Notes under the pieces: generated by a model | Seen by the model: the letters and a program-made list of their open reading frames with translations, nothing else | What the model was told of the DNA's origin: nothing | The model's database searches: none | Position numbers and translations under genes: made by a program | In this document: piece after piece, positions 1 to 7,265 of the stretch | Position numbering within the stretch: position 1 is the first letter of the stretch | How the letters are laid out: each line of letters starts with the position of its first letter | NCBI GenBank assembly: GCA_031259605.1 | Contig: JAIRLE010000145.1 | Coordinates: forward strand, 1 to 10,549 | Length of the DNA: 10,549 nt | Reading direction: 5' to 3' | DNA from: Zoogloeaceae bacterium | Lineage (GTDB): Bacteria; Pseudomonadota; Gammaproteobacteria; Burkholderiales; Rhodocyclaceae

Positions 1-483
1 GAACAGACCAACGTGCTGGCATTGAATGCCGCCATCCAGGCCGCTTCGGCGGGCGAGGCCGGACGCGGCTTCACTGTGGTTGCGGAAGAAGTGCAGCGGC
101 TGGCGGAACGTTCCGCCGAAGCCACCAAGCAGATTTCCGCGCTGGTGAAGACCATCCAGACCGACACCCAGGACGCCGTTTCCGCGATGGAACAATCGAC
201 GCAGGGCGTGGTGGAAGGCGCGAAACGTTCCGATGCCGCCGGTCAGGCGCTGTCGGAAATTGGTCAGGTGTCGCGCGATTTGGCTGCCCTGATTGAGAAC
301 ATCTCCTCCGCCACGCAAAAGCAATCCCTGTCCGCGACCCAGATTGCGGAATTAATGCAGGATATTCTGCGCATCACCCAGCAAACCACGGTCAGCACCA
401 ACCGCACCGCCGAAGCCGTGGATGAACTGACGGCCCTGGCTTCCGAACTGAAGGGTTCGGTTGCGGGCTTCAGGGTAAATTGA
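1..483 (+). CDS. pilJ: PilJ-type methyl-accepting chemotaxis protein, C-terminal part (5' end outside window)
   Basis: The open frame enters from the left edge and gives 160 residues, opening with EQTNVLALNAAIQAAS and continuing through GRGFTVVAEEV and LAERS. This is the hallmark hairpin tip of the MCP cytoplasmic signalling domain, where receptors contact CheW and CheA homologues. The rest is a long heptad-rich helix without membrane segments, ending SELKGSVAGFRVN, which resembles the C-terminus of PilJ. The sensory and transmembrane parts lie upstream and are not visible. PilJ is the receptor of the type IV pilus Pil-Chp pathway and signals through adaptor PilI to the ChpA/PilL kinase. The chpA gene starting 139 bases downstream on the same strand is what makes this PilJ rather than a generic MCP. 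No pilK-like methyltransferase gene lies between them, unlike the arrangement known in Pseudomonas aeruginosa. Confidence 0.88.
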   Translation, partial: EQTNVLALNAAIQAASAGEAGRGFTVVAEEVQRLAERSAEATKQISALVKTIQTDTQDAVSAMEQSTQGVVEGAKRSDAAGQALSEIGQVSRDLAALIENISSATQKQSLSATQIAELMQDILRITQQTTVSTNRTAEAVDELTALASELKGSVAGFRVN

Positions 484-622
484 GCAACGAACCAACCCTT
501 CAATACCGGAGGGAGGTTCCCTTCCGGTCTGGCTTGCGCTCGATACTCCGGTCTTTTCCGAAGTATCTGGCCTTCGCCCCGTTCTTGAGAGCGGGATTGA
601 AAAACCGGAGTGAGTTTGACAA
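484..622 (+). promoter_or_regulatory. Structured pilJ-chpA intergenic leader with possible ribosome-site sequestration
   Basis: The spacer holds consecutive dyads. CCGGAGGGA/TCCCTTCCGG forms a bulged hairpin at 506-527. GATACT (542-547) pairs perfectly with AGTATC (562-567), with CGG/CCG inside. CCCGTTCT (578-585) and AGAGCGGG (588-595) are complementary with one G-U pair. No hairpin is followed by a T-run, so none is an obvious intrinsic terminator. ACTCCGGT at 545-552 is the exact complement of ACCGGAGT at 604-611, which contains the only plausible Shine-Dalgarno (GGAG, 607-610, 12 bases before the chpA ATG). It is also complementary to ACCGGAG at 505-511. The segment could therefore pair upstream, locally or with the ribosome site. 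A regulatory switch is inference; the complementarity is seen directly. Confidence 0.4.
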
Positions 623-3600
623 ATGAATTCAGTTGCCACGGATGTCGCAAAATTTGATGTCGGTCCGTTCTCCTGGGTCAAGGGAGAGGTTAATCTTGCG
701 CTGGAACAAGCCGCGGCGGCACTCAAGGAATTTCAGGCGCAACAGGACATTACCCAGATCAAATTCGCGCGCACTTATCTGCAGCAGGTGTATGGCGCGT
801 TATCGGTTGTAGGTCTGGATGGCGTCACCCAGTTTGTCGACATGTTGGGGGCGTTGTTTGCCGCGCTGGAAAATGGCGAGCAAAAACCGGAAGCCGTGCT
901 GCCGGTAGCGGAAAAGGGCTTCGAAGCCCTGCAACAATATCTGGACGACCTGATGGCGGGCGATCCGAATCAGCCCTTGCGCCTTTTGCCGGTCTATCGG
1001 GAAATCGTTGGCGCTTTGGGCAAGACGCCCAATCCGGTCGATCTGTTTTTCCCTGATTTGCGTCTGCGTCCGCCCAAACGTGCACACCAGCCTGCGGTGG
1101 AAAACCGCGCCAAGCTGATTCATGGCGAGCGTTCTCATTTTCAGAAAGGGTTGCTTGCCTGGTTGCGTCAGGCGGAAGGCAGCAAGGAAAGTCAGGCGGG
1201 CCTGGAGCAGATGCGCAAGGCGCTGCAACGCATCGAGTCCATTCAAGGATCGCCTTCGGCGCGCGCCTTCTGGTGGGCGGCGCTGGGTCTGGTAACGGTG
1301 CTGACGCATGGGGCGGGCGATAAAATCGGCGACGCGCGTTCCTTGTGCGCTCGCATCGACCAGCAGATTCGTCGTCTGCAACAGGGGCAGCCCGGCATTG
1401 CCGAACGACTGTGGCGCGATTGCCTTTATTTTGTCGCCTGTAGTCCAGCCAAGCTCGATCCCTTGCTGGCGGAAATCCAGTCCGCCTATCATCTGCCGTC
1501 CTTGCTGCCGACGCGCGCGCGCGCCGTCACCAGCGCCCAGGAAACCCGGCTGCGCCGCCTGAAGGAAACCATTGTCGCGGCGGAGGAACAATGGAACCGT
1601 TTTTGCGCGGGCAGCGCGACATCGCTTTCCACCTTCGTGGAGCAATCGAAGAGCGCGGCGCAATACGTGGCGGAACTGGATGAAAACCTGAAAACCCTGG
1701 TGACGGCGCTGGCGGCGGTTGGCGGCTGGCTGGCGCAGGATTCGACGCGCCAGTCGGAAAACATTGCCATGGAAGTCGCCACGGCCTTGTTGTTAATCCA
1801 GAGCGCGCTGGGAAGTTACCATCATCTGGGCGCGGACTTCGGGCATCAATCGCAGTTGATGGTGTCGCGGCTGAAGGCTTGCGTGACCGGGCAGCCGCTG
1901 ACGGATGACGCGCCGCTGCTGGACGAAATGTCGCGGCGCGCCCAGGAAAAAATCCTCATGGCGCAGGTCGCGCGGGAAATCCTGAACAATCTGGCACAGG
2001 TCGAACAGGCGCTGGACGCCTATTTCCGCAATCCTGTCAAGCATCTGGACGCCGCCCATCTGGAAGAGCTTTTGAACCAGATCGTCGGCGCGCTGACCAT
2101 ACTGGGGCAGGGCGACGCGGTAGCCTGGCTGAAGGCCAGCGAAGAGAAAATCATGAGCTTTGCCAAGCCCGACGCGGCGGCCAATCAAGCGGATTTCGAG
2201 CTGGTCGCCAATCAGCTTTCCGTGCTGACGCTGTTCGTGGAAGCCCTGCAAAACGGCAAACTGGATTTCCGCGAATACTTGAAGCAGTTCCAGCCCAGGG
2301 CGGAGCCGGAGGAAGAAGACGAGAACGAGGAAGCCGCCGCCGACAGCATCGAAAGCCAGTTGGAGCGCCTGAAGGCGGAAACCCGGCAATTGCTGGCGGA
2401 CATCAAGACGCGTCCGCATGACGAGGGCTTGCGCGCGGCTTTGCAGGAGCGGCTGGAGAATCTGCAAAAAGACGCCGATCTGGTGGCCGATCAGGGCTTG
2501 CTGGCGCAGGCGAAGGAAGCCTTGGCCGTCCTGAGTCGGCGCCAGGACGAAAGCGCGCAAATCAAGGCGGTGACAAAAGCGCTGGAACCCATGAGCACTG
2601 CCGCGCCCGCCGCCGCGCCTTCGGCGGAGACGCTGCAACTGGCGCAGGCCGGTGCCGAGGAACTGGACGCCGAACTGCTCGCCATTTTCCTGGAAGAGGC
2701 GCAGGGTGTGCTGGAGAGCATGGCGGAAAACCTGACCTTGTTGCGTCAGCATCCGCACGATATCGAAACCCTGACCACCATCCGACGCGGCGTACATACC
2801 TTGAAGGGCAGCGGGCGCATGGTGGGGTTGAAGGATCTGGGCGAAACCGCCTGGGCGGTGGAGCAGACGCTGAATCTTTGGTTGCGGCAGGAAGCGCTGG
2901 TGACGCCGGAACTGCTGGCGCTGATTGAACTGACGCACGAGATCTTCGACGTCTGGGTGCGGGCGCTGGCGGCGGGCGAAACGAAGATGCCCGATGCCAG
3001 CGGATTGATGGCGCTGGCCGAAGAACTGCGCGGCGAAAAACCTGTCGGCGCGTCAGCTCCGCCCGCCAGCGTGACGCCGCCGCCCAGCGCCGAATCGCAA
3101 CCGGAACCCATGTTTCCGCCGGAACCCGAACCCGAACCCGAACCCGAATCCGAATCCGAACCCGAATCCGTGTCGGAACTGGAACCCGAGTCTGCGCCGC
3201 TGGAACCCTTGAGGGGCATGGATCTGGATATGGATTTGGATACCCTGCCCGAACCGGAATCGGAACCGGAACCCGTTCCGGAACCTGAAACCGGGCGGCG
3301 GCTCGCCATTTCGCCGCAACTCTACGAGATTTTTCGTGACGAGGCATGTGGCTATCTTGATACCTTGCAGGGCTTCTTGGGCGATCTTGCCGAGACGCCG
3401 GAGATGGAAACCGCTTCCGAAGTCAGTCGCGCCGCGCATACCCTGGCGGGAATCGCGGGCACGGTGGGCATCATCCCGATCAACAAACTGGCGCATGAAC
3501 TGGAAATGTCGCTCCTGCGGCGCGATGAATCCGCGCAGCCCGCCGCGCCGGAAAGTCTGGACGTATTGCGCCATGCCGTGAATACGCTTGTGAATATGCA

Positions 3601-6600
3601 GGCGACGCTGGCGGCGGGCGATATGCCGGATGAGCAACCCGCGCTCATTGCCGCTTTGGCGCAAATTTATCCCGCACCAGAAGCGCCGCTCGATGAAATG
3701 GAAGCTGGCACTACCGTACCCATGTCGGTGCCGATGTCCCCTTCGTCCGTTGTGTCGCCCGCACCAACAGTGTTGACGGAGGTGGCGCTGGAAGAAGACC
3801 GGCCTGATGTCGAGCTGCTGGAAGTCTTCTTGGACGAAGCCCAGGATCTGGTTGCCGGGTTCTATCCTCAGATTGCCGCCTGGCGCGCGAACAAGACCAG
3901 CGTCGCCGCGCCCAATTCCCTGGCGCGCATTCTGCACACCTTCAAGGGCAGTTCGCGCATGGCGGGCGCCATGAATCTGGGCAACGCCACGCACCGTCTC
4001 GAAGATCGGGTGCGCGCGCTGGAAAAGAGCGCCGAGGTCAGCGACGAGGATCTGGACTATATCGAAGCCGCCTGCGACGTGTTGGCGCAAACGGCGGAAG
4101 CCTATCGCGCCGGTGATTTTCGTCCGCCCGTCTTGCCGGAAGTCCCGGTTGCCGCGCCGCCTGTCGCGGCGGTCGCCGAAACGCCGATCGAGCCTGTTGT
4201 CGGCGAAGCGCAAGCCGCTGAATGGGCGGCGGAGGTCGAACCCGCGAAAACGCCGTTCGACGACCTTGCCGGAGATGATGCGGCGGACATCGTGGTCGAG
4301 GAAGCAAACGATACGGTGGCGGCGGGCATCAAGGCGGTTTTCGCGCCGGACGAGATACCGGAAACGGACGCGCGTCTGGCGGATGCCCTGGAGCACCTTT
4401 CTTTCGATCTGTCGGATGATGTCTTTCCGTCCGTAGCCTCCGAAGCCGAAACGCTTCCGGAACGGGGAGAGGAAGCGGCGGCGGGGAAACCCGCCGACAT
4501 TCCGGTGCCAGTCAGTGAGGCGCCGCCCTTGCTGCGCGACGAACTGGACGAGCAGCTGCTGCCGATTTTCATTGAAGAGGCCCAGGAACTGATCGAGGGC
4601 ATTGCCGCGCAAATCAACGCCTGGAAAAAGAACCGGAGCAACATGAGCGCGCCGCAGTCGCTGGCGCGGCTGTTGCACACCTTCAAGGGTGGCGCGCGCA
4701 TGGCGGGCGCGATGAATCTGGGTGAATTGACGCACGCCATTGAACAGCGGGTGGGCGAGTTCATTGCCGAAGGGCGGGTGAATGAAGCCGATCTGGACGA
4801 AATCGCCTCGGCTTGCGATGCCTTGGCGCAAACCATAGAGCGCTATCGCGGCGGCAACTTCCAGGCGTCCCTGCCGGAGGGCACCCACGCCGTTGCGCCA
4901 ACGACGCCAGCGGCGCCGGAGGATCCCGCGCTTGTTGACGGCGGAGAAGCGCCCGCGACAACGGCGACAACCCCCGTCGCCGCCGCGAAGAAGGCCGCCG
5001 CGCCGCCCGCCCATGCCGCGCCGGACGCGGACGCGGGACGCGCCATGTTGCGGGTGCGCGCCGATCTGATCAATACCTTGGTCAACGAGGCAGGCGAACT
5101 TTCCATCGCCCGCGCCCGCATCGAGGGCGAAATGCGGGAGATCAAGGGTTCCCTTCTGGATTTGACCGAGAACGTCATCCGTCTGCGCCGCCAGTTGCGG
5201 GAAATCGAAATCCAGGCGGAAACCCAGATCCAGGCCGATACCGGACGCGACGCCAAGAGCGGATTCGATCCGCTGGAACTCGACCGCTTCACCCGCTTCC
5301 AGGAATTGACGCGCATGATGGCCGAGTCGGTCAATGACGTGAGCACGGTGCAGCAGAATCTGTTGAAGAGCCTGGACGACGCCAATGCCGCTATCATTGC
5401 CCAGAGCCGCCTGAACCGCAGTCTGCAACAATCCCTGATGAGCATTCGCATGGTGCCGTTCGCCAGTCAGAGCGAGCGTCTCTATCGTCTGGTGCGCCAG
5501 ACTTCCAAGGAACTGGGCAAGCGCGCCAGTCTGGACATTCGCGGCAGCCAGGTGGAAATGGATCGTTCCGTGCTGGAAAAGGTGCTCTCTCCCCTGGAGC
5601 ACATGTTGCGCAATGCCGTGGCGCATGGCCTGGAAAACCGGGAGGCGCGGCAGGCCGCGGGTAAGCCGGAAGTTGGCGAAATCGTGCTGACGCTTTCGCA
5701 GGAAGGCAATGAAATCATTCTTTCCCTTGCCGACGATGGCGCGGGGCTGGATATTGCCCGTATCCGCGCCAAGGCGGAAAGCGCCGGGCTGCTTGCGCCG
5801 GGACAGGCGGTAGACGACCAGCAACTGATCAACTTCATTTTCGCCTCCGGTTTTACCACCGCCGCCAGCGTCTCGCAGATTGCCGGACGCGGCGTCGGCA
5901 TGGACGTGGTGAAAACCGAGGTCAGCGCGTTGGGCGGACGTATCGAAATCAAGACCGAGCGCGGTCATGGCACCACGTTCCGTCTGTACCTGCCGCTCAC
6001 CCTGGCTGTCACCCAGGTGGTGCTGATTCAGGCGGGCGGCAAGCTGTTCGCAGTGCCTTCCACCATGATCGAACAGGTCATGGAAGTGCAGGAGCGCGTC
6101 ATCAACGACATGCGCGACAAGGGCGAAGTCGTCTGGCAAGGCAAGCATTATCCCTTCCATTACCTGCCCAGGTTGCTGGGCGACGCGCAAAGCCAGCCGG
6201 AGCAGCGGCGGCTCTATTGGGTGATGTTGCTGCGTTCCGGCTCGCAGCGGGTCAGCGCGATGATTGACGAGATGTTCGGCAACCAGGAAATCGTGGTGAA
6301 GAATGTCGGTCCGCAAATGGCGCGCGTGGTCGGTATCGCCGGCGCGACAGTGCTCGGCGACGGCAGGGTGGTGCTGATCCTCAATCCGGTGGCGCTCGCC
6401 AACCGCATGGCGCTCTCCGTTACCGCGCAGGATGTGGCGCAGGCGCAGCCGCAGGAACAGGTCGTGGCGGCGGTCGAGGAAGAAACGGTCATCCAGCATC
6501 AACCGACAATCATGGTGGTCGACGATTCGCTGACGGTGCGCAAGATCACCAGCCGTCTGCTGACGCGCGAAGGGTACCAGGTGGCGCTGGCCAAGGACGG

Positions 6601-6865
6601 CGTCGACGCGCTGGAGCAACTGGTCGAATTTATCCCGGATGTCATCCTTTCGGACATCGAGATGCCGCGCATGGATGGTTTCGATCTTGTGCGCAACATT
6701 CGCGCCGATCATCGTCTGAACGATGTTCCGGTGATCATGATCACCTCACGCACCGCCGACAAGCACCGCTCCCTGGCAATGGACATCGGTGCCAATCATT
6801 ACCTGGGCAAGCCTTACGACGAAGCCGAACTGCTGCGTCTGCTGGCCGGGTATACCGCGCGTTAA
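623..6865 (+). CDS. chpA: ChpA/PilL-type hybrid sensor histidine kinase with multiple Hpt domains (type IV pilus chemosensory system)
   Basis: This 2080-residue cytoplasmic kinase receives the PilJ signal and passes phosphate to PilG/PilH-type regulators that control pilus motors. The N-terminal half (about 1-560) is helical and ChpA/FimL-like. In its modules around YLQQVYGAL and LLNQIVGAL, Q54 and N485 stand where a phosphorylatable His would sit. An acidic, charged segment (about 565-660) follows. Four Hpt domains carry H725 (HTLKGSG), H939 (HTLAG, lacking the usual Lys), H1105 (HTFKGSS) and H1352 (HTFKGGA), separated by Pro/Glu/Ala-rich linkers. The CheA core follows: a helical dimerization-like part (about 1475-1600), then ATPase boxes HMLRN (N1664), DDGAG (D1704) and GRGVG (1755-1759). 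A CheW-like domain (about 1793-1925) and a receiver (D1967, D1968, phospho-acceptor D2011, K2063) complete it. The start context FDVGPFSWVKGE is typical of the family. It is shorter than the roughly 2,470-residue P. aeruginosa ChpA. The stop codon overlaps a possible cassette insertion point. Confidence 0.93.
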   Translation: MNSVATDVAKFDVGPFSWVKGEVNLALEQAAAALKEFQAQQDITQIKFARTYLQQVYGALSVVGLDGVTQFVDMLGALFAALENGEQKPEAVLPVAEKGFEALQQYLDDLMAGDPNQPLRLLPVYREIVGALGKTPNPVDLFFPDLRLRPPKRAHQPAVENRAKLIHGERSHFQKGLLAWLRQAEGSKESQAGLEQMRKALQRIESIQGSPSARAFWWAALGLVTVLTHGAGDKIGDARSLCARIDQQIRRLQQGQPGIAERLWRDCLYFVACSPAKLDPLLAEIQSAYHLPSLLPTRARAVTSAQETRLRRLKETIVAAEEQWNRFCAGSATSLSTFVEQSKSAAQYVAELDENLKTLVTALAAVGGWLAQDSTRQSENIAMEVATALLLIQSALGSYHHLGADFGHQSQLMVSRLKACVTGQPLTDDAPLLDEMSRRAQEKILMAQVAREILNNLAQVEQALDAYFRNPVKHLDAAHLEELLNQIVGALTILGQGDAVAWLKASEEKIMSFAKPDAAANQADFELVANQLSVLTLFVEALQNGKLDFREYLKQFQPRAEPEEEDENEEAAADSIESQLERLKAETRQLLADIKTRPHDEGLRAALQERLENLQKDADLVADQGLLAQAKEALAVLSRRQDESAQIKAVTKALEPMSTAAPAAAPSAETLQLAQAGAEELDAELLAIFLEEAQGVLESMAENLTLLRQHPHDIETLTTIRRGVHTLKGSGRMVGLKDLGETAWAVEQTLNLWLRQEALVTPELLALIELTHEIFDVWVRALAAGETKMPDASGLMALAEELRGEKPVGASAPPASVTPPPSAESQPEPMFPPEPEPEPEPESESEPESVSELEPESAPLEPLRGMDLDMDLDTLPEPESEPEPVPEPETGRRLAISPQLYEIFRDEACGYLDTLQGFLGDLAETPEMETASEVSRAAHTLAGIAGTVGIIPINKLAHELEMSLLRRDESAQPAAPESLDVLRHAVNTLVNMQATLAAGDMPDEQPALIAALAQIYPAPEAPLDEMEAGTTVPMSVPMSPSSVVSPAPTVLTEVALEEDRPDVELLEVFLDEAQDLVAGFYPQIAAWRANKTSVAAPNSLARILHTFKGSSRMAGAMNLGNATHRLEDRVRALEKSAEVSDEDLDYIEAACDVLAQTAEAYRAGDFRPPVLPEVPVAAPPVAAVAETPIEPVVGEAQAAEWAAEVEPAKTPFDDLAGDDAADIVVEEANDTVAAGIKAVFAPDEIPETDARLADALEHLSFDLSDDVFPSVASEAETLPERGEEAAAGKPADIPVPVSEAPPLLRDELDEQLLPIFIEEAQELIEGIAAQINAWKKNRSNMSAPQSLARLLHTFKGGARMAGAMNLGELTHAIEQRVGEFIAEGRVNEADLDEIASACDALAQTIERYRGGNFQASLPEGTHAVAPTTPAAPEDPALVDGGEAPATTATTPVAAAKKAAAPPAHAAPDADAGRAMLRVRADLINTLVNEAGELSIARARIEGEMREIKGSLLDLTENVIRLRRQLREIEIQAETQIQADTGRDAKSGFDPLELDRFTRFQELTRMMAESVNDVSTVQQNLLKSLDDANAAIIAQSRLNRSLQQSLMSIRMVPFASQSERLYRLVRQTSKELGKRASLDIRGSQVEMDRSVLEKVLSPLEHMLRNAVAHGLENREARQAAGKPEVGEIVLTLSQEGNEIILSLADDGAGLDIARIRAKAESAGLLAPGQAVDDQQLINFIFASGFTTAASVSQIAGRGVGMDVVKTEVSALGGRIEIKTERGHGTTFRLYLPLTLAVTQVVLIQAGGKLFAVPSTMIEQVMEVQERVINDMRDKGEVVWQGKHYPFHYLPRLLGDAQSQPEQRRLYWVMLLRSGSQRVSAMIDEMFGNQEIVVKNVGPQMARVVGIAGATVLGDGRVVLILNPVALANRMALSVTAQDVAQAQPQEQVVAAVEEETVIQHQPTIMVVDDSLTVRKITSRLLTREGYQVALAKDGVDALEQLVEFIPDVILSDIEMPRMDGFDLVRNIRADHRLNDVPVIMITSRTADKHRSLAMDIGANHYLGKPYDEAELLRLLAGYTAR
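3122..3169 (+). repeat. Eight-unit hexanucleotide repeat (GAACCC/GAATCC) coding a Glu-Pro/Glu-Ser linker in chpA
   Basis: Eight tandem hexamers, GAACCC four times, GAATCC twice, then GAACCC and GAATCC, encode alternating Glu-Pro and Glu-Ser. This is the linker between the first and second histidine-bearing Hpt domains. A related, less regular GAACCG/GAACCC tract lies at 3251-3289. Because the unit is six bases, slippage would lengthen or shorten the linker by two residues without breaking the frame. Confidence 0.85.
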
Positions 6866-7259
6866 GCCATGAGTAACCGCACGTTCGCCTGCCTGCATGC
6901 CGCAAACTCCAACGCAAAGACCGGATACGTCCGCCCTCCATTGCCCTGTCTGCGGTCAAGAGAGCATCAGGGCGCACTGGAAGCCGCATGTCACCCGCTC
7001 CTCGAAAAGCAAGGAAGTGGAACTCCTTCTGGGCAAAGTACCTGCTTGAGCTGAGACAGATTGAAGAATTCAGGTCAAATCCCAACATCACAGAACTCCG
7101 GCTTCCTTTACTCAACAAGGTGCTCTGCCGTTCTGCAAGGCAAGGTCTTCTATTGCCTCGCGGACTCAAGCTTTCTTGCCTCTGCACGGATTATCGCCTG
7201 ACATTTCGTCCCAGAGGGGCGCTGCGCATGAAGTCGCGCAGCGCCCCTGAACTCAGACG
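6862..7259 (+). mobile_element. Putative lone integron gene cassette inserted at the chpA stop codon
   Basis: GTTAAGC at 6861-6867 fits the integron core consensus GTTRRRY and overlaps the chpA stop. An attC-like site ends at GTTAGAG (7259-7265). With recombination between G and TT, the cassette would be 398 bases, 6862-7259. Excision would rejoin ...GCGCG to TTAGAGC, so chpA would still end Arg-stop with TAG in place of TAA. No integron integrase gene is visible, so this would be an isolated cassette or secondary-site insertion. Its gene is unclear. Overlapping + strand frames start at 6869 (61 residues, only two bases after the core site, as cassette genes often do), 6897 (50 residues, CxxC/HxxxH) and 6988 (91 residues, ending inside the attC). 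Frame decay is possible. The attC geometry is seen; the insertion history is inference. Confidence 0.5.
6897..7049 (+). CDS. Small hypothetical protein with CxxC-x7-HxxxH motif
   Basis: A 50-residue frame starts at the only start codon available after the in-frame stop at 6870. Its core CPVCGQESIRAHWKPH has the spacing C-x2-C-x7-H-x3-H, which could bind one zinc ion. The C-terminal third is lysine-rich and then hydrophobic (VELLLGKVPA). There is no clear Shine-Dalgarno; the ATG lies 31 bases after the chpA stop, so translation could depend on coupling or on the cassette's insertion context. I do not recognise the family. Overlapping frames at 6869-7054 and 6988-7263 are also open, so this may be one segment of a frameshifted cassette gene rather than a complete protein. 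The motif is the main reason to prefer this frame. Confidence 0.35.
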   Translation: MPQTPTQRPDTSALHCPVCGQESIRAHWKPHVTRSSKSKEVELLLGKVPA

Positions 7260-7265
7260 TTAGAG
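7196..7265 (+). other. attC-like recombination site (59-base element)
   Basis: The order of parts matches an attC. R'' is GCCTGAC (7196-7202), one base off RYYYAAC. L'' is CGTCCCAG (7207-7214). A perfect 13-bp stem runs 7215-7227 with 7236-7248, with an eight-base loop. An unpaired GAA (7249-7251) could be the extrahelical bases. L' is CTCAGACG (7252-7259), complementary to L'' at six of eight positions. R' is GTTAGAG (7259-7265), off GTTRRRY only at its last base. The right flank, GAACTCAGACGTTAG, closely resembles the ends of known attC sites such as those of aadA cassettes (recalled from memory). No T-run follows the stem on either strand, which argues against a simple intrinsic terminator. 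Changes in R'' and R' may have weakened it. Confidence 0.6.

Noticed and set aside
506..527. Hairpin after pilJ as an intrinsic terminator
   Set aside because: It is followed by TCTGGCTTGC, not a T-run, and chpA is expected to be in the same operon.
3053..6712. A 1219-residue open frame on the minus strand opposite chpA
   Set aside because: It is antisense to a clearly conserved kinase, has no recognisable domains and is rich in Arg, His and Gly. Long antisense frames are expected opposite GC-rich genes with strong third-position bias.
6869..7054. 61-residue + strand frame starting two bases after the core site
   Set aside because: Its position is typical for a cassette gene start, but the sequence has no motif, and the CxxC/HxxxH frame overlapping it looks more protein-like. 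It is kept as an alternative in the cassette entry.
7215..7248. Perfect 13-bp GC-rich hairpin as a chpA intrinsic terminator
   Set aside because: No T-run follows the stem on either strand, and the flanks match attC boxes, so the cassette-site reading fits better. Some terminating effect cannot be excluded.
6988..7263. 91-residue + strand frame ending inside the attC-like site
   Set aside because: Cassette genes can end this way, but there is no ribosome site and its end simply translates the hairpin. It is retained only as an alternative.
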